A stretch of DNA of 64,000 nucleotides from Bradyrhizobium cytisi. Its GTDB lineage: Bacteria > Pseudomonadota > Alphaproteobacteria > Rhizobiales > Xanthobacteraceae. The stretch lies in the NCBI RefSeq assembly GCF_008123515.1, contig NZ_VSSR01000029.1, positions 124,001 through 188,000 on the forward strand, in the 5' to 3' direction. The notes beneath the pieces are model-generated. The model had not been told where the DNA came from and did not search any database. It saw only the letters and a program-made list of their open reading frames with translations. Positions 16,551-25,444 of the stretch are shown here, piece by piece (positions within the stretch are counted from its first letter, which is position 1; every line of letters starts with the position of its first letter). A program made the translations under genes and the position numbers.

Positions 16551-17624
16551 CTACTTGGGATAAGGCTGCTTGAGATCCTTGCCAGGATTCTCCAGACGCC
16601 CTGTCCGTGCGAGATCTACCGCCGCTCCAAGGGCACGAGCCACGTTCAAGACCTCTTCCTGAAAATTCCGGTCCTCGTCGAATTCCTCGTGCGATGTGGC
16701 ATAAGGCTTCATGTACCCGACATAGCCGTCGCTCTCGGCCAGCCCGCCTGCAGAAATCAGCTCCATGTCCGTCAGCCAGTCTACGAGCGAACGGCGCACC
16801 GTCTCGGCGCCGATGCTGTCGCCATGTGCCACGATACCGAAATGGCGTCCCTTCAGATGACGGGGATAGGGCCAACCCTTCAATTCCAGTTCCTTGGCTT
16901 CAACCGCAGTCTTGCCGTGGGTTGACGTCGGATCCGGATTGCCGCCATCGGCGCAGACGAGACGGTCGATCATCGCCTTGAGGACAGTCGGCGCGTGGTA
17001 CCAATTGACCGGCGCGATGATCATGACGCCATGCGCCGCGACCCACAGCGGATAGATTTCATTCATCCAGTCGTCCGTCTGCCCGAGAGAGTAGTTGGGG
17101 TAACAGCTGCAGGGCCAATGACAGAGCGGCATGGAAGTCGAGACGCACGATTTGCAGGGATGGATTTGCCTGCCGTATTCCGAAGTCAGGCGTGACAGGT
17201 CGAGGATATCGACATCGAACCCCATTTCGTAAAAGCAAGGCTCGGCGAGCTTCACCATGCGCCAGCTCTTCGACATTTCGCCCGGGCAGGTATGTTCACT
17301 GCGAGACGAGCCGTTGATGATGAGAATTCGAGCTCTTTGAGCCGGATCATCATGACGGCGACGTGCGTCATCGATTGCTTCTTTGGCTCTGATCCAGTCA
17401 GTAGCCAGATCATAGTCCGGATCTGCGTAACCCGGACCGGCCTTCCGCGTATGCGGTGATTTGCGCGAATTTGAATAACTGTCCCACGCTGCGTCGAGAA
17501 GTGCAGCAATTTCGGCCTGAAGGTGATCGAAGGCGGGATCGGCGAGACGGGAGCGGAATCGCTTCTCGAATGTCTGCCGGTCGAGTTTGGTGGGCGGCAT
17601 TCCCTTGCGGACGTCGATCGCCAA
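16551..17624 (-). CDS. Flavodoxin-fold NAD(P)H-dependent oxidoreductase
   Basis: A 357-residue protein. The FMN-binding flavodoxin-like domain begins at about residue 98 (ARILIINGSSRSEHTCPGEM) and includes HGVMIIAPVNWYHAPTVLKA and HFGIVAHGDSIGAETVRRSL. A cysteine-rich stretch, HPCKSCVSTSMPLCHWPCSC, is unusual for the family and could bind a metal or form disulfides. The first 95 residues are a helical extension. It is preceded by the DUF2934 gene (18-base gap) and followed by the aldehyde oxidoreductase genes, so it may be an electron partner. Physiological substrate unknown. Confidence 0.82.
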   Translation of the reverse strand: MAIDVRKGMPPTKLDRQTFEKRFRSRLADPAFDHLQAEIAALLDAAWDSYSNSRKSPHTRKAGPGYADPDYDLATDWIRAKEAIDDARRRHDDPAQRARILIINGSSRSEHTCPGEMSKSWRMVKLAEPCFYEMGFDVDILDLSRLTSEYGRQIHPCKSCVSTSMPLCHWPCSCYPNYSLGQTDDWMNEIYPLWVAAHGVMIIAPVNWYHAPTVLKAMIDRLVCADGGNPDPTSTHGKTAVEAKELELKGWPYPRHLKGRHFGIVAHGDSIGAETVRRSLVDWLTDMELISAGGLAESDGYVGYMKPYATSHEEFDEDRNFQEEVLNVARALGAAVDLARTGRLENPGKDLKQPYPK

Positions 17625-17642
17625 GACAATCTCCTCTTCGAT

Positions 17643-17843
17643 TTAGGCGGCGCCGCCGGGACCGCTGCAACCCGGCAGGATGGTCCGGTTGGGCTGGTCA
17701 GTGGTGCCGGCAGGCTCGTCTTCGGCTCCGAGTTCGGCCTTCGCGGCCCGCCAGAACTCTTCATCTCGCCCCTCGGGCTTTCCCGCCTTTTCCCAAAGCT
17801 GATAGGCATAATTTCGGATCTGCTCTTCCAGTGCCATCATCAT
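17643..17843 (-). CDS. DUF2934-family small protein
   Basis: About 66 residues. The core EEQIRNYAYQLWEKAGKPEG followed by RDEEFWRAAKAEL is the DUF2934 signature (Y-x-L-W-E-x-A-G-x-P-x-G-R-x-x-E-F-W). The C-terminal part is Pro/Gly-rich and probably disordered. Three ATGs in a row (17843, 17840, 17837) leave the exact start open. Sits between the small EcfG-controlled gene and the flavodoxin gene; DUF2934 proteins are abundant in rhizobia and often stress-induced. Molecular function unknown. Confidence 0.78.
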   Translation of the reverse strand: MMMALEEQIRNYAYQLWEKAGKPEGRDEEFWRAAKAELGAEDEPAGTTDQPNRTILPGCSGPGGAA

Positions 17844-17993
17844 CTCGATTGACCGCTGAAACAACACTCGGACCGTTGGCGGGCTTCGCCACGCTGGAAC
17901 GGATCAGGGTGCCGTTCATTGCATGCATCGGAAGCACGGAGCGTCGTCTTGGGAAAACTGTTTCTCGCCGTCATGCCAGTCGGCCTCGCCATT

Positions 17994-18218
17994 CTAATCG
18001 GCGCCGCCGCGTACATCATCACGCTGCAGATTGTTTCTGCGGCGCCTGACCGGTCGCGGTTGCCGCAGAAAACGGATACCCTCTACGGCAAGCTGACGCT
18101 CGGTACCTTCGCAGGCGGCGAGATGACGCTCAAGCCTGCTCCGCGCTGCCCGCGCCTCCTCATCAGTCAAGTTGGCCATCATGGCGAAGGTCCGCATGAC
18201 ATGATCGATAACATTCAC
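17994..18218 (-). CDS. Small hypothetical protein with an exact EcfG promoter
   Basis: GTG 18218 lies seven bases after GGGAG. The 74-residue product begins VNVIDHVMRTFAMMANLTDE and continues EARAARSRLERHLAACEGTE, RQLAVEGIRFLR, then an Arg-rich tail. It is helical and cytosolic. A plus-strand frame with a hydrophobic segment overlaps it, so orientation was uncertain; the exact EcfG promoter on the minus strand at 18266-18242, ending 24 bases before this start, decides for the minus strand. It probably heads the stress operon that continues with DUF2934 and flavodoxin genes. Function unknown. Confidence 0.65.
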   Translation of the reverse strand: MNVIDHVMRTFAMMANLTDEEARAARSRLERHLAACEGTERQLAVEGIRFLRQPRPVRRRRNNLQRDDVRGGAD

Positions 18219-18241
18219 TCTCGCTCTCCCGTTTTCGGCAA

Positions 18242-18266
18242 AACGCAGGAACAAATCGGCCGTTCC
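18242..18266 (-). promoter_or_regulatory. EcfG-type general-stress promoter (exact match)
   Basis: Minus strand: GGAAC at 18266-18262, 16 bases, CGTT at 18245-18242. It ends 24 bases before the GTG start at 18218. Confidence 0.7.
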
Positions 18267-18329
18267 TAAATTGAAACCCGAGAAGAGAGCACTTCATGGG
18301 CCAGTGGCCCATTCGGGGAGCGCCACTCC

Positions 18330-19172
18330 GTGATACGACTGCTCGCGATCGTGCTGGCTGTCATCCTCGTCGGCGGCACCGCCACAGCTCCGGCACGCGC
18401 TGTGACGCCGCTTCAGCTAGGCAATGTTGACGTCGCCCCTCCTTCAGAGGCCGGTCTGCCCGCCTCCCTCGTTCTGTATGGCGAAAACGGCGCGCCAAGA
18501 CCGCTACGGTTCTGGCTCGACGACAAACCGACCGTCTGGCTGCTCGCGGATTACACGTGCGCGACGCTCTGCGGCCCGATGATCTCGATCGTTTCAGATG
18601 CGCTTGCTAGCAGCGGCCTGCATCCAAGCGTCGATTTTCGCCTGGTCGTGGTCGGGCTGGACCCCAAGGATACGGCTGCTGACGCCGCTACCATGAAACG
18701 GGCACGGATCGGCTCGGACGCAGTTCTTTCAGCGACGGACTTTGTGAGGGGCGACGCCGCCACAATCGGAACTTTGGCACGGGCGCTGGGATTTCGCTCC
18801 ATCTACGATGCCGAGCACGACCAGTACGCACATCCGGCAGCGGCGTTCGTCATCACGCCATCCGGCGGTCTTGCCAGCGCGCTATCCGGCTTGGCGGTCG
18901 ATCCGACGACCATTCGTCTCGCACTCATTGCCGCTGGCGAAGGCAAGACCGGCGGCTGGACCGACCATCTCCGGCTGCTCTGCTACGGTTATGATCCGGC
19001 CAGCGGGACCTATACGCTCGCGATCGGCCGCCTGCTGGCAGCCGCCGCGGCGGTGACGGTTGCCGTCCTTGTGCTGCTCATCGGGATCCTGTTTCGGCAT
19101 GAGCGTCTGGCGCGAGGCATGCGCGCACCGAATTCCTTTGCTCCGCCATCTCGAACGTCCACCACAAACTGA
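18330..19172 (+). CDS. SCO1/SenC-family protein for cytochrome oxidase copper delivery
   Basis: A 280-residue membrane-anchored protein: a cleavable or anchoring N-terminal segment (RLLAIVLAVILVGGTATAPA), a thioredoxin-like domain with the copper motif CATLC (TCATLCGP, about residues 72-79) and the third ligand His in DQYAHPAAAFVITP (about 172), then a second transmembrane segment near the C-terminus (AAAAAVTVAVLVLLIGILF). SCO proteins load the CuA site of cytochrome oxidase subunit II; the caa3 oxidase lies 8 kb away, beyond the convergent ACIII genes. Its last 95 bases overlap the antisense end of actF, an unusual amount for two conserved genes. Confidence 0.85.
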   Translation: MIRLLAIVLAVILVGGTATAPARAVTPLQLGNVDVAPPSEAGLPASLVLYGENGAPRPLRFWLDDKPTVWLLADYTCATLCGPMISIVSDALASSGLHPSVDFRLVVVGLDPKDTAADAATMKRARIGSDAVLSATDFVRGDAATIGTLARALGFRSIYDAEHDQYAHPAAAFVITPSGGLASALSGLAVDPTTIRLALIAAGEGKTGGWTDHLRLLCYGYDPASGTYTLAIGRLLAAAAAVTVAVLVLLIGILFRHERLARGMRAPNSFAPPSRTSTTN

Positions 19173-20154
19173 TCCCGATGAAAGCAACGGCGGGGATCAA
19201 CAGAAGCCCCACGGTCAAAGGTTCAATGTGCGGTATCGCTGGCAGAATGAGAATAGCGGCTTCCAGCCACCGCATGACCAGCGTCAATCCGCACAGGCCC
19301 AGCAGCCAGGTTCGATCGCCTCTCACTCGCGCGCTGAGCAAGGCAAGGAACGGAAAGACGAATTGACCGAGTGCAAGGATTCCGAGGGCGACCTGCCAGC
19401 CACTGGACGATCGCTTCAGATACCACGTTACCTCGTCAGGAAGATTTGCCGCCCAGATGACGATGTACTGCATGGCATGCAGATAAGCCCATACTAGGAT
19501 CGTCGACAGCAACAATGCACCATAGCCCCGGGTGGCTCCGATACGGCGTGCCGACAACAGTGCGGCGCCGATGGCGAAGCTAATTCCAGTCAATAGGGTG
19601 AAGCACAGAAAGAGGAGCCCATAGATCGACGAGTGAAACTCCGGTTCGAGCGACTCCATCCAGTCGACGCCGGCCAATAAGACCAGCAAGGCATAGACGA
19701 TCAGCCCTACGGATGCAGAACGGATCATGCGCTGACGTTCGCCCCACGTGCTCCGCTGCCAGAGCGCGAGGAGTGCGAAGATGACGAAGTAGGCCATGGA
19801 CCGCAACGCAAAGAACCAGGGTGCGAGATAGACAGCCTTGAATGCCGGCAATGAGCTCGCGTCCGAGGCGGCGGGATAGAGCTCCTTCATTCCGATCAGG
19901 ACCGGTGCGAACAGCAACGCCGCCACGGGTAGCACTGCCGTTCCCGCAGCAAGGATCGTATGCAGGGCGCGCGTCCAGGCCCGTTGCACCAGATAGGTCG
20001 TCATCAGCACGCCCAGGGCGCCGATCGGGACCGCGCCGAGGCCGATCCAGGCCACGAGATAGGTCGCAACCGTCGCGCGGCGGTCGATCACCGCTCCTGC
20101 AAGAAGAACCAGCGCGGAGATGGCAAGCACAATGATCTTAGCCGGGCGCCTCAT
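19078..20154 (-). CDS. actF: Alternative Complex III subunit ActF
   Basis: A 358-residue integral membrane protein with about ten hydrophobic segments, of the small NrfD-related type. As last gene of actABCDEF it follows the actE stop by ATGA overlap (20151-20154). ActF is the second quinol-module membrane subunit of ACIII and pairs with ActC in the complex, with ActC bearing the quinol site. The C-terminal 31 residues (about PDAHAETGSR at the very end) are encoded opposite the SCO gene and are hydrophilic; they may be an added tail produced by loss of an earlier stop. Confidence 0.88.
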   Translation of the reverse strand: MRRPAKIIVLAISALVLLAGAVIDRRATVATYLVAWIGLGAVPIGALGVLMTTYLVQRAWTRALHTILAAGTAVLPVAALLFAPVLIGMKELYPAASDASSLPAFKAVYLAPWFFALRSMAYFVIFALLALWQRSTWGERQRMIRSASVGLIVYALLVLLAGVDWMESLEPEFHSSIYGLLFLCFTLLTGISFAIGAALLSARRIGATRGYGALLLSTILVWAYLHAMQYIVIWAANLPDEVTWYLKRSSSGWQVALGILALGQFVFPFLALLSARVRGDRTWLLGLCGLTLVMRWLEAAILILPAIPHIEPLTVGLLLIPAVAFIGISLWWTFEMAEQRNSVRACLAPDAHAETGSR

Positions 20155-20684
20155 CGAGCTTCCGACAGTTTCGCGCGCTGCTCTGGAGGCACGTCATCGA
20201 TCGAAGCGTGCCGGCTCAACTGGAGCGCGCGGATATAGGCCACGATGGCCCAGCGATCGCGCGGAGGTACCCGCGCGGCGTGGGAATACATCGCACCGTA
20301 GCCATTGCTGATGACGTCGAAGAAATGCTGGTCGTCCGCCGTTCGCAGACGCTCGTCATGATAACTGGTCGGCCGCGGCATGCCGCGCTGGACGATGATG
20401 CCGTTGCCGTCGCCGCCGGCGCCATGACAGGGCGAACAGAAAATGCCGAACCGGTCCCGCCCGCGATCGAGCAGCGCCGTCGTCACCGGCGGCTTGTTCA
20501 CGGCAGCTAGATCCCGCGCCGGATCGTCTCTCGCAACGGCTCCCGGCGGCGGCTCGCGCGATGCCCCGCCTCGAAAGGCCGGTGCATAAGTGTATGCGCT
20601 GTATTTCGGCTGCGCGTCCATGTTCTGCTCACAGCCAGCAAGTACGATCGCGGAGACTGCAAGGATGACAGCCACCTGCCTCAT
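20151..20684 (-). CDS. actE: Alternative Complex III cytochrome c subunit ActE
   Basis: A 177-residue lipoprotein: signal MRQVAVILAVSAIVLAGC with the lipobox Cys at residue 18. One class-I heme site, FGIFCSPCHGAGGDGNG (CxxCH), and a likely Met axial ligand in NGYGAMYSHAARVPPRDRWA. Periplasmic, membrane-tethered, and expected to hand electrons from the pentaheme ActA to the oxidase or to a soluble cytochrome. ATGA overlaps with actD upstream and actF downstream show tight coupling. Confidence 0.93.
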   Translation of the reverse strand: MRQVAVILAVSAIVLAGCEQNMDAQPKYSAYTYAPAFRGGASREPPPGAVARDDPARDLAAVNKPPVTTALLDRGRDRFGIFCSPCHGAGGDGNGIIVQRGMPRPTSYHDERLRTADDQHFFDVISNGYGAMYSHAARVPPRDRWAIVAYIRALQLSRHASIDDVPPEQRAKLSEAR

Positions 20685-21211
20685 AGCGCCGTGAACTCCA
20701 CCGATTTGGCTCCGATCTGCCTAAGGAAGCTACCGATTTCCGTCTCGTCAAACCTTCCGTCGTCATCAGCGATGCAGAGAAAAAAACGGTCCTTGCTGGC
20801 AAGATGAAACCGCTTGGCATCAAACAGCGGATGATTCAGCCGTGGCAGCCCGTTCTGCCACAGCATCGCCGCGATCATCGACAACGCTGAGAACAGGATC
20901 GTCAATTCGAACATCACGACGGCAAACGCCGACAAGGCGTACAGCGGCCGCCCACCGACGTTGATCGGGAAGTCGTAGTTGACATAGCACTGCATGAGCA
21001 GCGCGACGCTGGCACCGGTGACACCGCCGGCCAAGCCGACCCAGGAGATGCTGGGCTTCGGCAGCCTCAGGATCTGGGCCAGCCCCTCGACCGGAAAAGG
21101 CGTGAAAGCGTCGAGCCGTCGATACCCTGCCGCACGTGCTTGCTTTGCGGCCGCCTTGAGCGCCTCGGGGCTGTCGAACTCCGCCAGCAGGCCGCAGCTC
21201 TTCTCAGCCAT
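20681..21211 (-). CDS. actD: Alternative Complex III subunit ActD (DUF3341)
   Basis: A 176-residue DUF3341 protein: soluble start MAEKSCGLLAEFDSPEALKA, A-G-Y-R-R-L-D-A-F-T-P-F-P-V-E-G motif (about 34-49), then two membrane helices (SWVGLAGGVTGASVALLMQC and the YALSAFAVVMFELTILFSAL segment). ActD is a structural subunit without cofactors. ATG 21211 lies within the last codons of actC (8-base overlap); a longer upstream frame exists but would be internal to actC. Same operon order as in other ACIII clusters. Confidence 0.93.
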   Translation of the reverse strand: MAEKSCGLLAEFDSPEALKAAAKQARAAGYRRLDAFTPFPVEGLAQILRLPKPSISWVGLAGGVTGASVALLMQCYVNYDFPINVGGRPLYALSAFAVVMFELTILFSALSMIAAMLWQNGLPRLNHPLFDAKRFHLASKDRFFLCIADDDGRFDETEIGSFLRQIGAKSVEFTAL

Positions 21212-22559
21212 GCTTCGTCTCCTGCTCCTCGTGCAGAAGTTCCTTGGTCTCGAAAATCGAGATAAGTGGAATAACGCGAATGGCAATGAGAAACGGGACG
21301 AGGAATAGGCCGATGGTCCCGAAATAGGTCGACCAGTCCCAGAATGTTGGCGTGAAGCTGCTCCATGACGACACTAGGAAGTCGCGATAGAGGCTCGTGA
21401 CCAGGATCAAATAGCGCTCCAGCCACATACCTAGCGCAACAAAGATCGAGATCAGCATCAGCGACCAGCCGGTTCGCCGCGCGCTACGCCACCACAAGGC
21501 TTGCAGCGGAATGAAGTTGAAAAAGATTGCGCCCCAATAGGTCCAGGCATAGGCGCCGGTCAGCCGATCGGACAGGGTCTGCAGCTCGTGGGGCTCGCTG
21601 GAATACAAAGTGTCGAAAATTTCGAAGATGTAGCCGTACGCGGTCATCAGGCCGGTCGCGAGCAGCACTACGCCCAGGAGGTCGAGATGCTCGTCGGTGA
21701 CGAGATTGTTCAGTCCGAACCAGGAGCGCAGCGAGATCGCGATGATCGAGACCACCGCGAAGCCGGAGAACGCGGCGCCCAACACGAAATAAGGCGGGAA
21801 GATCGTGGAATGCCAGCCGGGAATCTGCCCGGCCGCGAACAGCAATGAAACCTCGCTGTGCACGGAGACGACGAGCGGAACGGCCAGTCCCGCCGTCAGC
21901 CGATAGGCCTGCGACCAGCGCAGCCAGTGCGCCGCCGAGCCGCGCCAGCCGAGCGAAGTAATCCCGAAGAAGATCTGCCAGATGCGTGTCGTTGCGCGGT
22001 CGCGCGCGGCGGCGAGATCAGGAATGAGGCCCGTGTACCAGAAGGCTAAGGAAACCGTGAGATAAGTGAGGACCGCCCAGATGTCCCATTCCAGCGGACT
22101 GCGAAACTGCGGCCAAACGCCCATCGTGGCGGGATACGGAAACATCCAGTACAGATACCAGGGCCGTCCGAGATGCAGCACGGGATAGATCCCCGCGCAC
22201 ACCACCGCAAACAGTGTCATGGTTTCGGCGAACCGGTTGAGCGAATTGCGCCATTCGCTTTGGGTCAGGAGCAGCAGCGCCGATATCAGCGTGCCGGCAT
22301 GCCCAATGCCGAGCCACCAGACGTAATTGTGGATCGCAAAGGCCCAATTGACGGGGATGTTGATGCCCCAAATGCCGACCCCCCGCGTAAATAGTGCGAT
22401 CACCGAGATCACAAACATCAGCAGCAGAAGCGAAGCGAACAGCATGGCAATCAGCCAGCGCCGCTCGGCCGGAAAATGCAGGGGAATGCCGGTGAGCTGG
22501 TCGGAAACACCGCCAATGCTCTGATCGGTAGGAAGCACATCGCCCGAGCGGTCGGTCAT
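21204..22559 (-). CDS. actC: Alternative Complex III membrane subunit ActC (NrfD/PsrC family)
   Basis: A 451-residue polytopic protein with about ten transmembrane helices. NrfD-family hallmarks are visible: GINIPVNWAFAIHNYVWWLG, GRPWYLYWMFPYPATMGVWP, and AYRLTAGLAVPLVVSVHSEV. In ACIII structures ActC holds the quinol-oxidation site next to the iron-sulfur subunit ActB. ATGA overlap with actB (22556-22559). Its size and order agree with known ACIII operons. Confidence 0.94.
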   Translation of the reverse strand: MTDRSGDVLPTDQSIGGVSDQLTGIPLHFPAERRWLIAMLFASLLLLMFVISVIALFTRGVGIWGINIPVNWAFAIHNYVWWLGIGHAGTLISALLLLTQSEWRNSLNRFAETMTLFAVVCAGIYPVLHLGRPWYLYWMFPYPATMGVWPQFRSPLEWDIWAVLTYLTVSLAFWYTGLIPDLAAARDRATTRIWQIFFGITSLGWRGSAAHWLRWSQAYRLTAGLAVPLVVSVHSEVSLLFAAGQIPGWHSTIFPPYFVLGAAFSGFAVVSIIAISLRSWFGLNNLVTDEHLDLLGVVLLATGLMTAYGYIFEIFDTLYSSEPHELQTLSDRLTGAYAWTYWGAIFFNFIPLQALWWRSARRTGWSLMLISIFVALGMWLERYLILVTSLYRDFLVSSWSSFTPTFWDWSTYFGTIGLFLVPFLIAIRVIPLISIFETKELLHEEQETKHG

Positions 22560-25444
22560 CCCTGCCCTCCGCCATTGTCGCGCCAGCGGGCGAGATAGGT
22601 CGTGCGCGGCCGCGTTCCGAGATCCTCCAGCAGCGCATAATGGCGGCCATCGCGCCGCAGACGCGACACTTCGGAATCGGGATCATTGATGTCGCCGAAG
22701 ACGATGGCCTTGGTTGGGCAGGCGGCCTGGCATGCGGTCACCACCTCGCCGTCGCGCAGTGCGCGGTTTTCCTTGTCGGCGGCGGCGTGCGCGGCCTCGA
22801 TCCGCTGTGTGCAATAGGTGCACTTCTCCATCACACCGCGCGAGCGGACGGTGACATCCGGATTCTGCGCAGCCTGCTCAGGCGCTTCCGGAGCGGCGCG
22901 ATAGTCGTAGAAATTGAAACGGCGCACCTTGTAAGGGCAATAGCTGGAGCAGGTCCGCGTGCCGATGCAGCGGTTATAGACCATCTGATTGACGCCCTCG
23001 GGACTGTGCGTCGTTGCATGGACGGGACAACCCATCTCGCAAGGTGCCTGCTCGCAATGCATGCAGGGGACGGGTTGGAAGAAACTGCGCGGCGTCTCCG
23101 CCTCGCCGGAATAATAGCGCGCGATGCGGAGCCAGTGCATCTCGCGGCCGACCGTCACCTGGTCCTTGCCGACGACTGGAACGTTGTTCTCCGCCGTGCA
23201 CGCAGCGACGCAGGCATTGCAACCAATGCAGGAATCGAGGTCGATCACCATGCCCCACGCGTTTTTCGAGGACGGCCAGGACGGATAGAAGCTCTCTTGC
23301 GGTTTCGGCTGCGGCAGTGCCGGCTGGTCCGCGCTGACCTCGCGCACGAGATCGAATCCTTCCATGCGGTGGTGCAACTGGGTCACCGCCAGAGTTTCGT
23401 TGCCACCTACCTTGCGGAGACGCCCTTTTGCGATCCAGGGGTGATCGGCGGGTTGAACGCTGTAGGCGTTGTAGCCAAGGCCGTCACCGACGCGCCCTAC
23501 CCGCCTGCGGCCGTATCCGAGATACAGTGCGATCGTGTTGTCGGCCTGGCCAGGCATGATCCAGGCAGGTCCCACGACTTTGCGCTCGTCGATCTCGACC
23601 TCGACGTGATCGCCGTTTGAGATTCCCATGCGCTTCGCAAAAGCGGGGCTGACGCTCACCACATTGCCCCAGGTCAAGGTCGTCAGTGGCTTTGGCAATT
23701 CCTGCAACCAGCCGATATTGGCGAAGCGGCCGTCCCAGACGGTTGGATCCAGCCGAAATACGACATCAAGGCCTTCGCTTGTGTTGCTGGCTGGCATATT
23801 GGTGGTCGTCGAGGGCGTCGCGTCGACGAAGGGCGCGGCACCTTCGATGAAACCGTCATGGAGCGCCGCCCGCCAACGCGCGCCGAAATCGTTCCCGAAC
23901 GCCGACTGCCATGTCGCGCGAACCGCCGCATCAGGTGCCGGATCGATCTCCCCGAGCAGCATCGCCATGAATTGATGCACGTTGCGGACGTCATAGAACG
24001 GCGTAATCGTCGGTTGCAGGATTGACGCGGTACTGTCGACCGCCCGGGCATCGCTCCAGCTCTCCAGGGAATGCGCCAGCGCAAGTTGCCATTCACAGAG
24101 CTCGCCGGTTTCGTCGCGTTGCAAGCCGATATGCAGCCTCGAGGAGACCTGCTTGAGCGCGTCCGCGAATCCGAGCACACCAGGCGCCGCATAGGCCGGA
24201 TTGCAATCGAGAATGATCAGCGAGCGAACCTTGCCAGCGCGCATGTCGTGCGCGAGCTCAGCAAGCGTCCCTGCGTCGGCCGGACCCATGACCGGTCGTG
24301 TGGCCTTGAGCGTGTGACCGGCGCCTTTCAGGGCATCGTTGATGCGCGCAACCCAAACCGCTGTCGCCGGGTCCCCGCACGCGCTCGACGTCACAAGTGT
24401 CCGTTCCAGAGCGGCACGGCAAGCCTTGGCGGCGCTCTCGATCCAGCCTTGCTCGGTCGACGTGAGGTCCCAGGCTTCCGCACCGGCAATGTCCAATGCA
24501 CTGGCAAACGCTTCGGCAAGCCGCGCCATACGCGAGGCGTCTGCGATCAGGCGTTCGCCAGCAACCGCTCCCGTCGCCGACGGCACGCTTTCGACGGCAT
24601 ACAGAGCGATGCCGGGCCGATCCGCAGCCCTCCGTCGCGATGCCGCCCAGCCCCGCGCGTTGCGCACCTGATCCGGTCCCGGCCCCAACACATCATCATC
24701 GAAGCTGACGACAACGTCACAGGCGTCCAGCACATAGTGCAGATCGAGCGCCTGACCATAGGCAGCGGTCGTGAGGGCTGCACGCGCAGTCGTGCCCGCG
24801 GGCGCGTCAAGATGGATCCTCATCTTGGGAAATTGGCTACGGAGCGCATCAAGCTGCCGCAACAGGGTCGGTGAACTGGTCGGACCAAGCAGCATCCGCA
24901 GCCCGTCGCCCTGGTCGCTTCCCCATGTCGTACGAAGGAGGGAAATAGCTGCGCCCACGTCTTTCCAGGTGACCGGCTCGCCATGCCGGGCCGGTCCCTG
25001 CGCACGATCGGGATCATAGAGGCCAAGCACGGCAGCCTGCATGAACGCATCGCTGCGCCCCCTCGTAACAGGATGCTCCGGATTGCCGTCGAGTTTTGTC
25101 GGACGGCCGGAATATGTGGTGGCAATGACCGGCTGCGCGTAGCCGTCCAGAAGCACCGCAGTCGCATAAGAACGCGGCTCGCCGATCGCGTCCCGTTCGG
25201 GCTGGTTTACATAGGGCAGCGCCGCAACGAACGGGCTCTTTTCGCATCCGGTCAGTCCCGCGAGCGCGAACGAGGCGCCCATGAGCTTGAGAAACTGACG
25301 CCGCGCGGTCGGCGCGAATTCGGCAGCGGCCGGATACTCGGCATCGATCCACGCCTGGAAAGCCGGATCATCGAAGAGCTCTTCCACGCTGGACCACTGC
25401 CGCGGCGCGGGCGGGTTCATGCGTTGCGACGAGCGGCTGGTCAT
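22556..25444 (-). CDS. actB: Alternative Complex III iron-sulfur subunit ActB
   Basis: A 962-residue fusion of a molybdopterin-oxidoreductase-like domain (without Mo cofactor in known ACIII) and a C-terminal ferredoxin-like domain. N-terminus: RRQFLKLMGASFALAGLTGC, an unusual Tat-like signal preceded by 47 residues and ending at a lipobox Cys (about 67). Cluster motifs near the C-terminus: CIGCNACVAAC, CMHCEQAPCEMGCPVHA, CIGTRTCSSYCPYKVRRFNF and CTYCTQRI with CQAACPTKAIVFGD. ATG 25444 overlaps the actA stop (ATGA). It wires the quinol site in ActC to the heme subunits. Confidence 0.94.
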   Translation of the reverse strand: MTSRSSQRMNPPAPRQWSSVEELFDDPAFQAWIDAEYPAAAEFAPTARRQFLKLMGASFALAGLTGCEKSPFVAALPYVNQPERDAIGEPRSYATAVLLDGYAQPVIATTYSGRPTKLDGNPEHPVTRGRSDAFMQAAVLGLYDPDRAQGPARHGEPVTWKDVGAAISLLRTTWGSDQGDGLRMLLGPTSSPTLLRQLDALRSQFPKMRIHLDAPAGTTARAALTTAAYGQALDLHYVLDACDVVVSFDDDVLGPGPDQVRNARGWAASRRRAADRPGIALYAVESVPSATGAVAGERLIADASRMARLAEAFASALDIAGAEAWDLTSTEQGWIESAAKACRAALERTLVTSSACGDPATAVWVARINDALKGAGHTLKATRPVMGPADAGTLAELAHDMRAGKVRSLIILDCNPAYAAPGVLGFADALKQVSSRLHIGLQRDETGELCEWQLALAHSLESWSDARAVDSTASILQPTITPFYDVRNVHQFMAMLLGEIDPAPDAAVRATWQSAFGNDFGARWRAALHDGFIEGAAPFVDATPSTTTNMPASNTSEGLDVVFRLDPTVWDGRFANIGWLQELPKPLTTLTWGNVVSVSPAFAKRMGISNGDHVEVEIDERKVVGPAWIMPGQADNTIALYLGYGRRRVGRVGDGLGYNAYSVQPADHPWIAKGRLRKVGGNETLAVTQLHHRMEGFDLVREVSADQPALPQPKPQESFYPSWPSSKNAWGMVIDLDSCIGCNACVAACTAENNVPVVGKDQVTVGREMHWLRIARYYSGEAETPRSFFQPVPCMHCEQAPCEMGCPVHATTHSPEGVNQMVYNRCIGTRTCSSYCPYKVRRFNFYDYRAAPEAPEQAAQNPDVTVRSRGVMEKCTYCTQRIEAAHAAADKENRALRDGEVVTACQAACPTKAIVFGDINDPDSEVSRLRRDGRHYALLEDLGTRPRTTYLARWRDNGGGQG

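Noticed and set aside
17919..18269. Plus-strand frame with one hydrophobic segment
   Set aside because: It lies antisense to a gene with an exact EcfG promoter and ribosome site and has neither itself.
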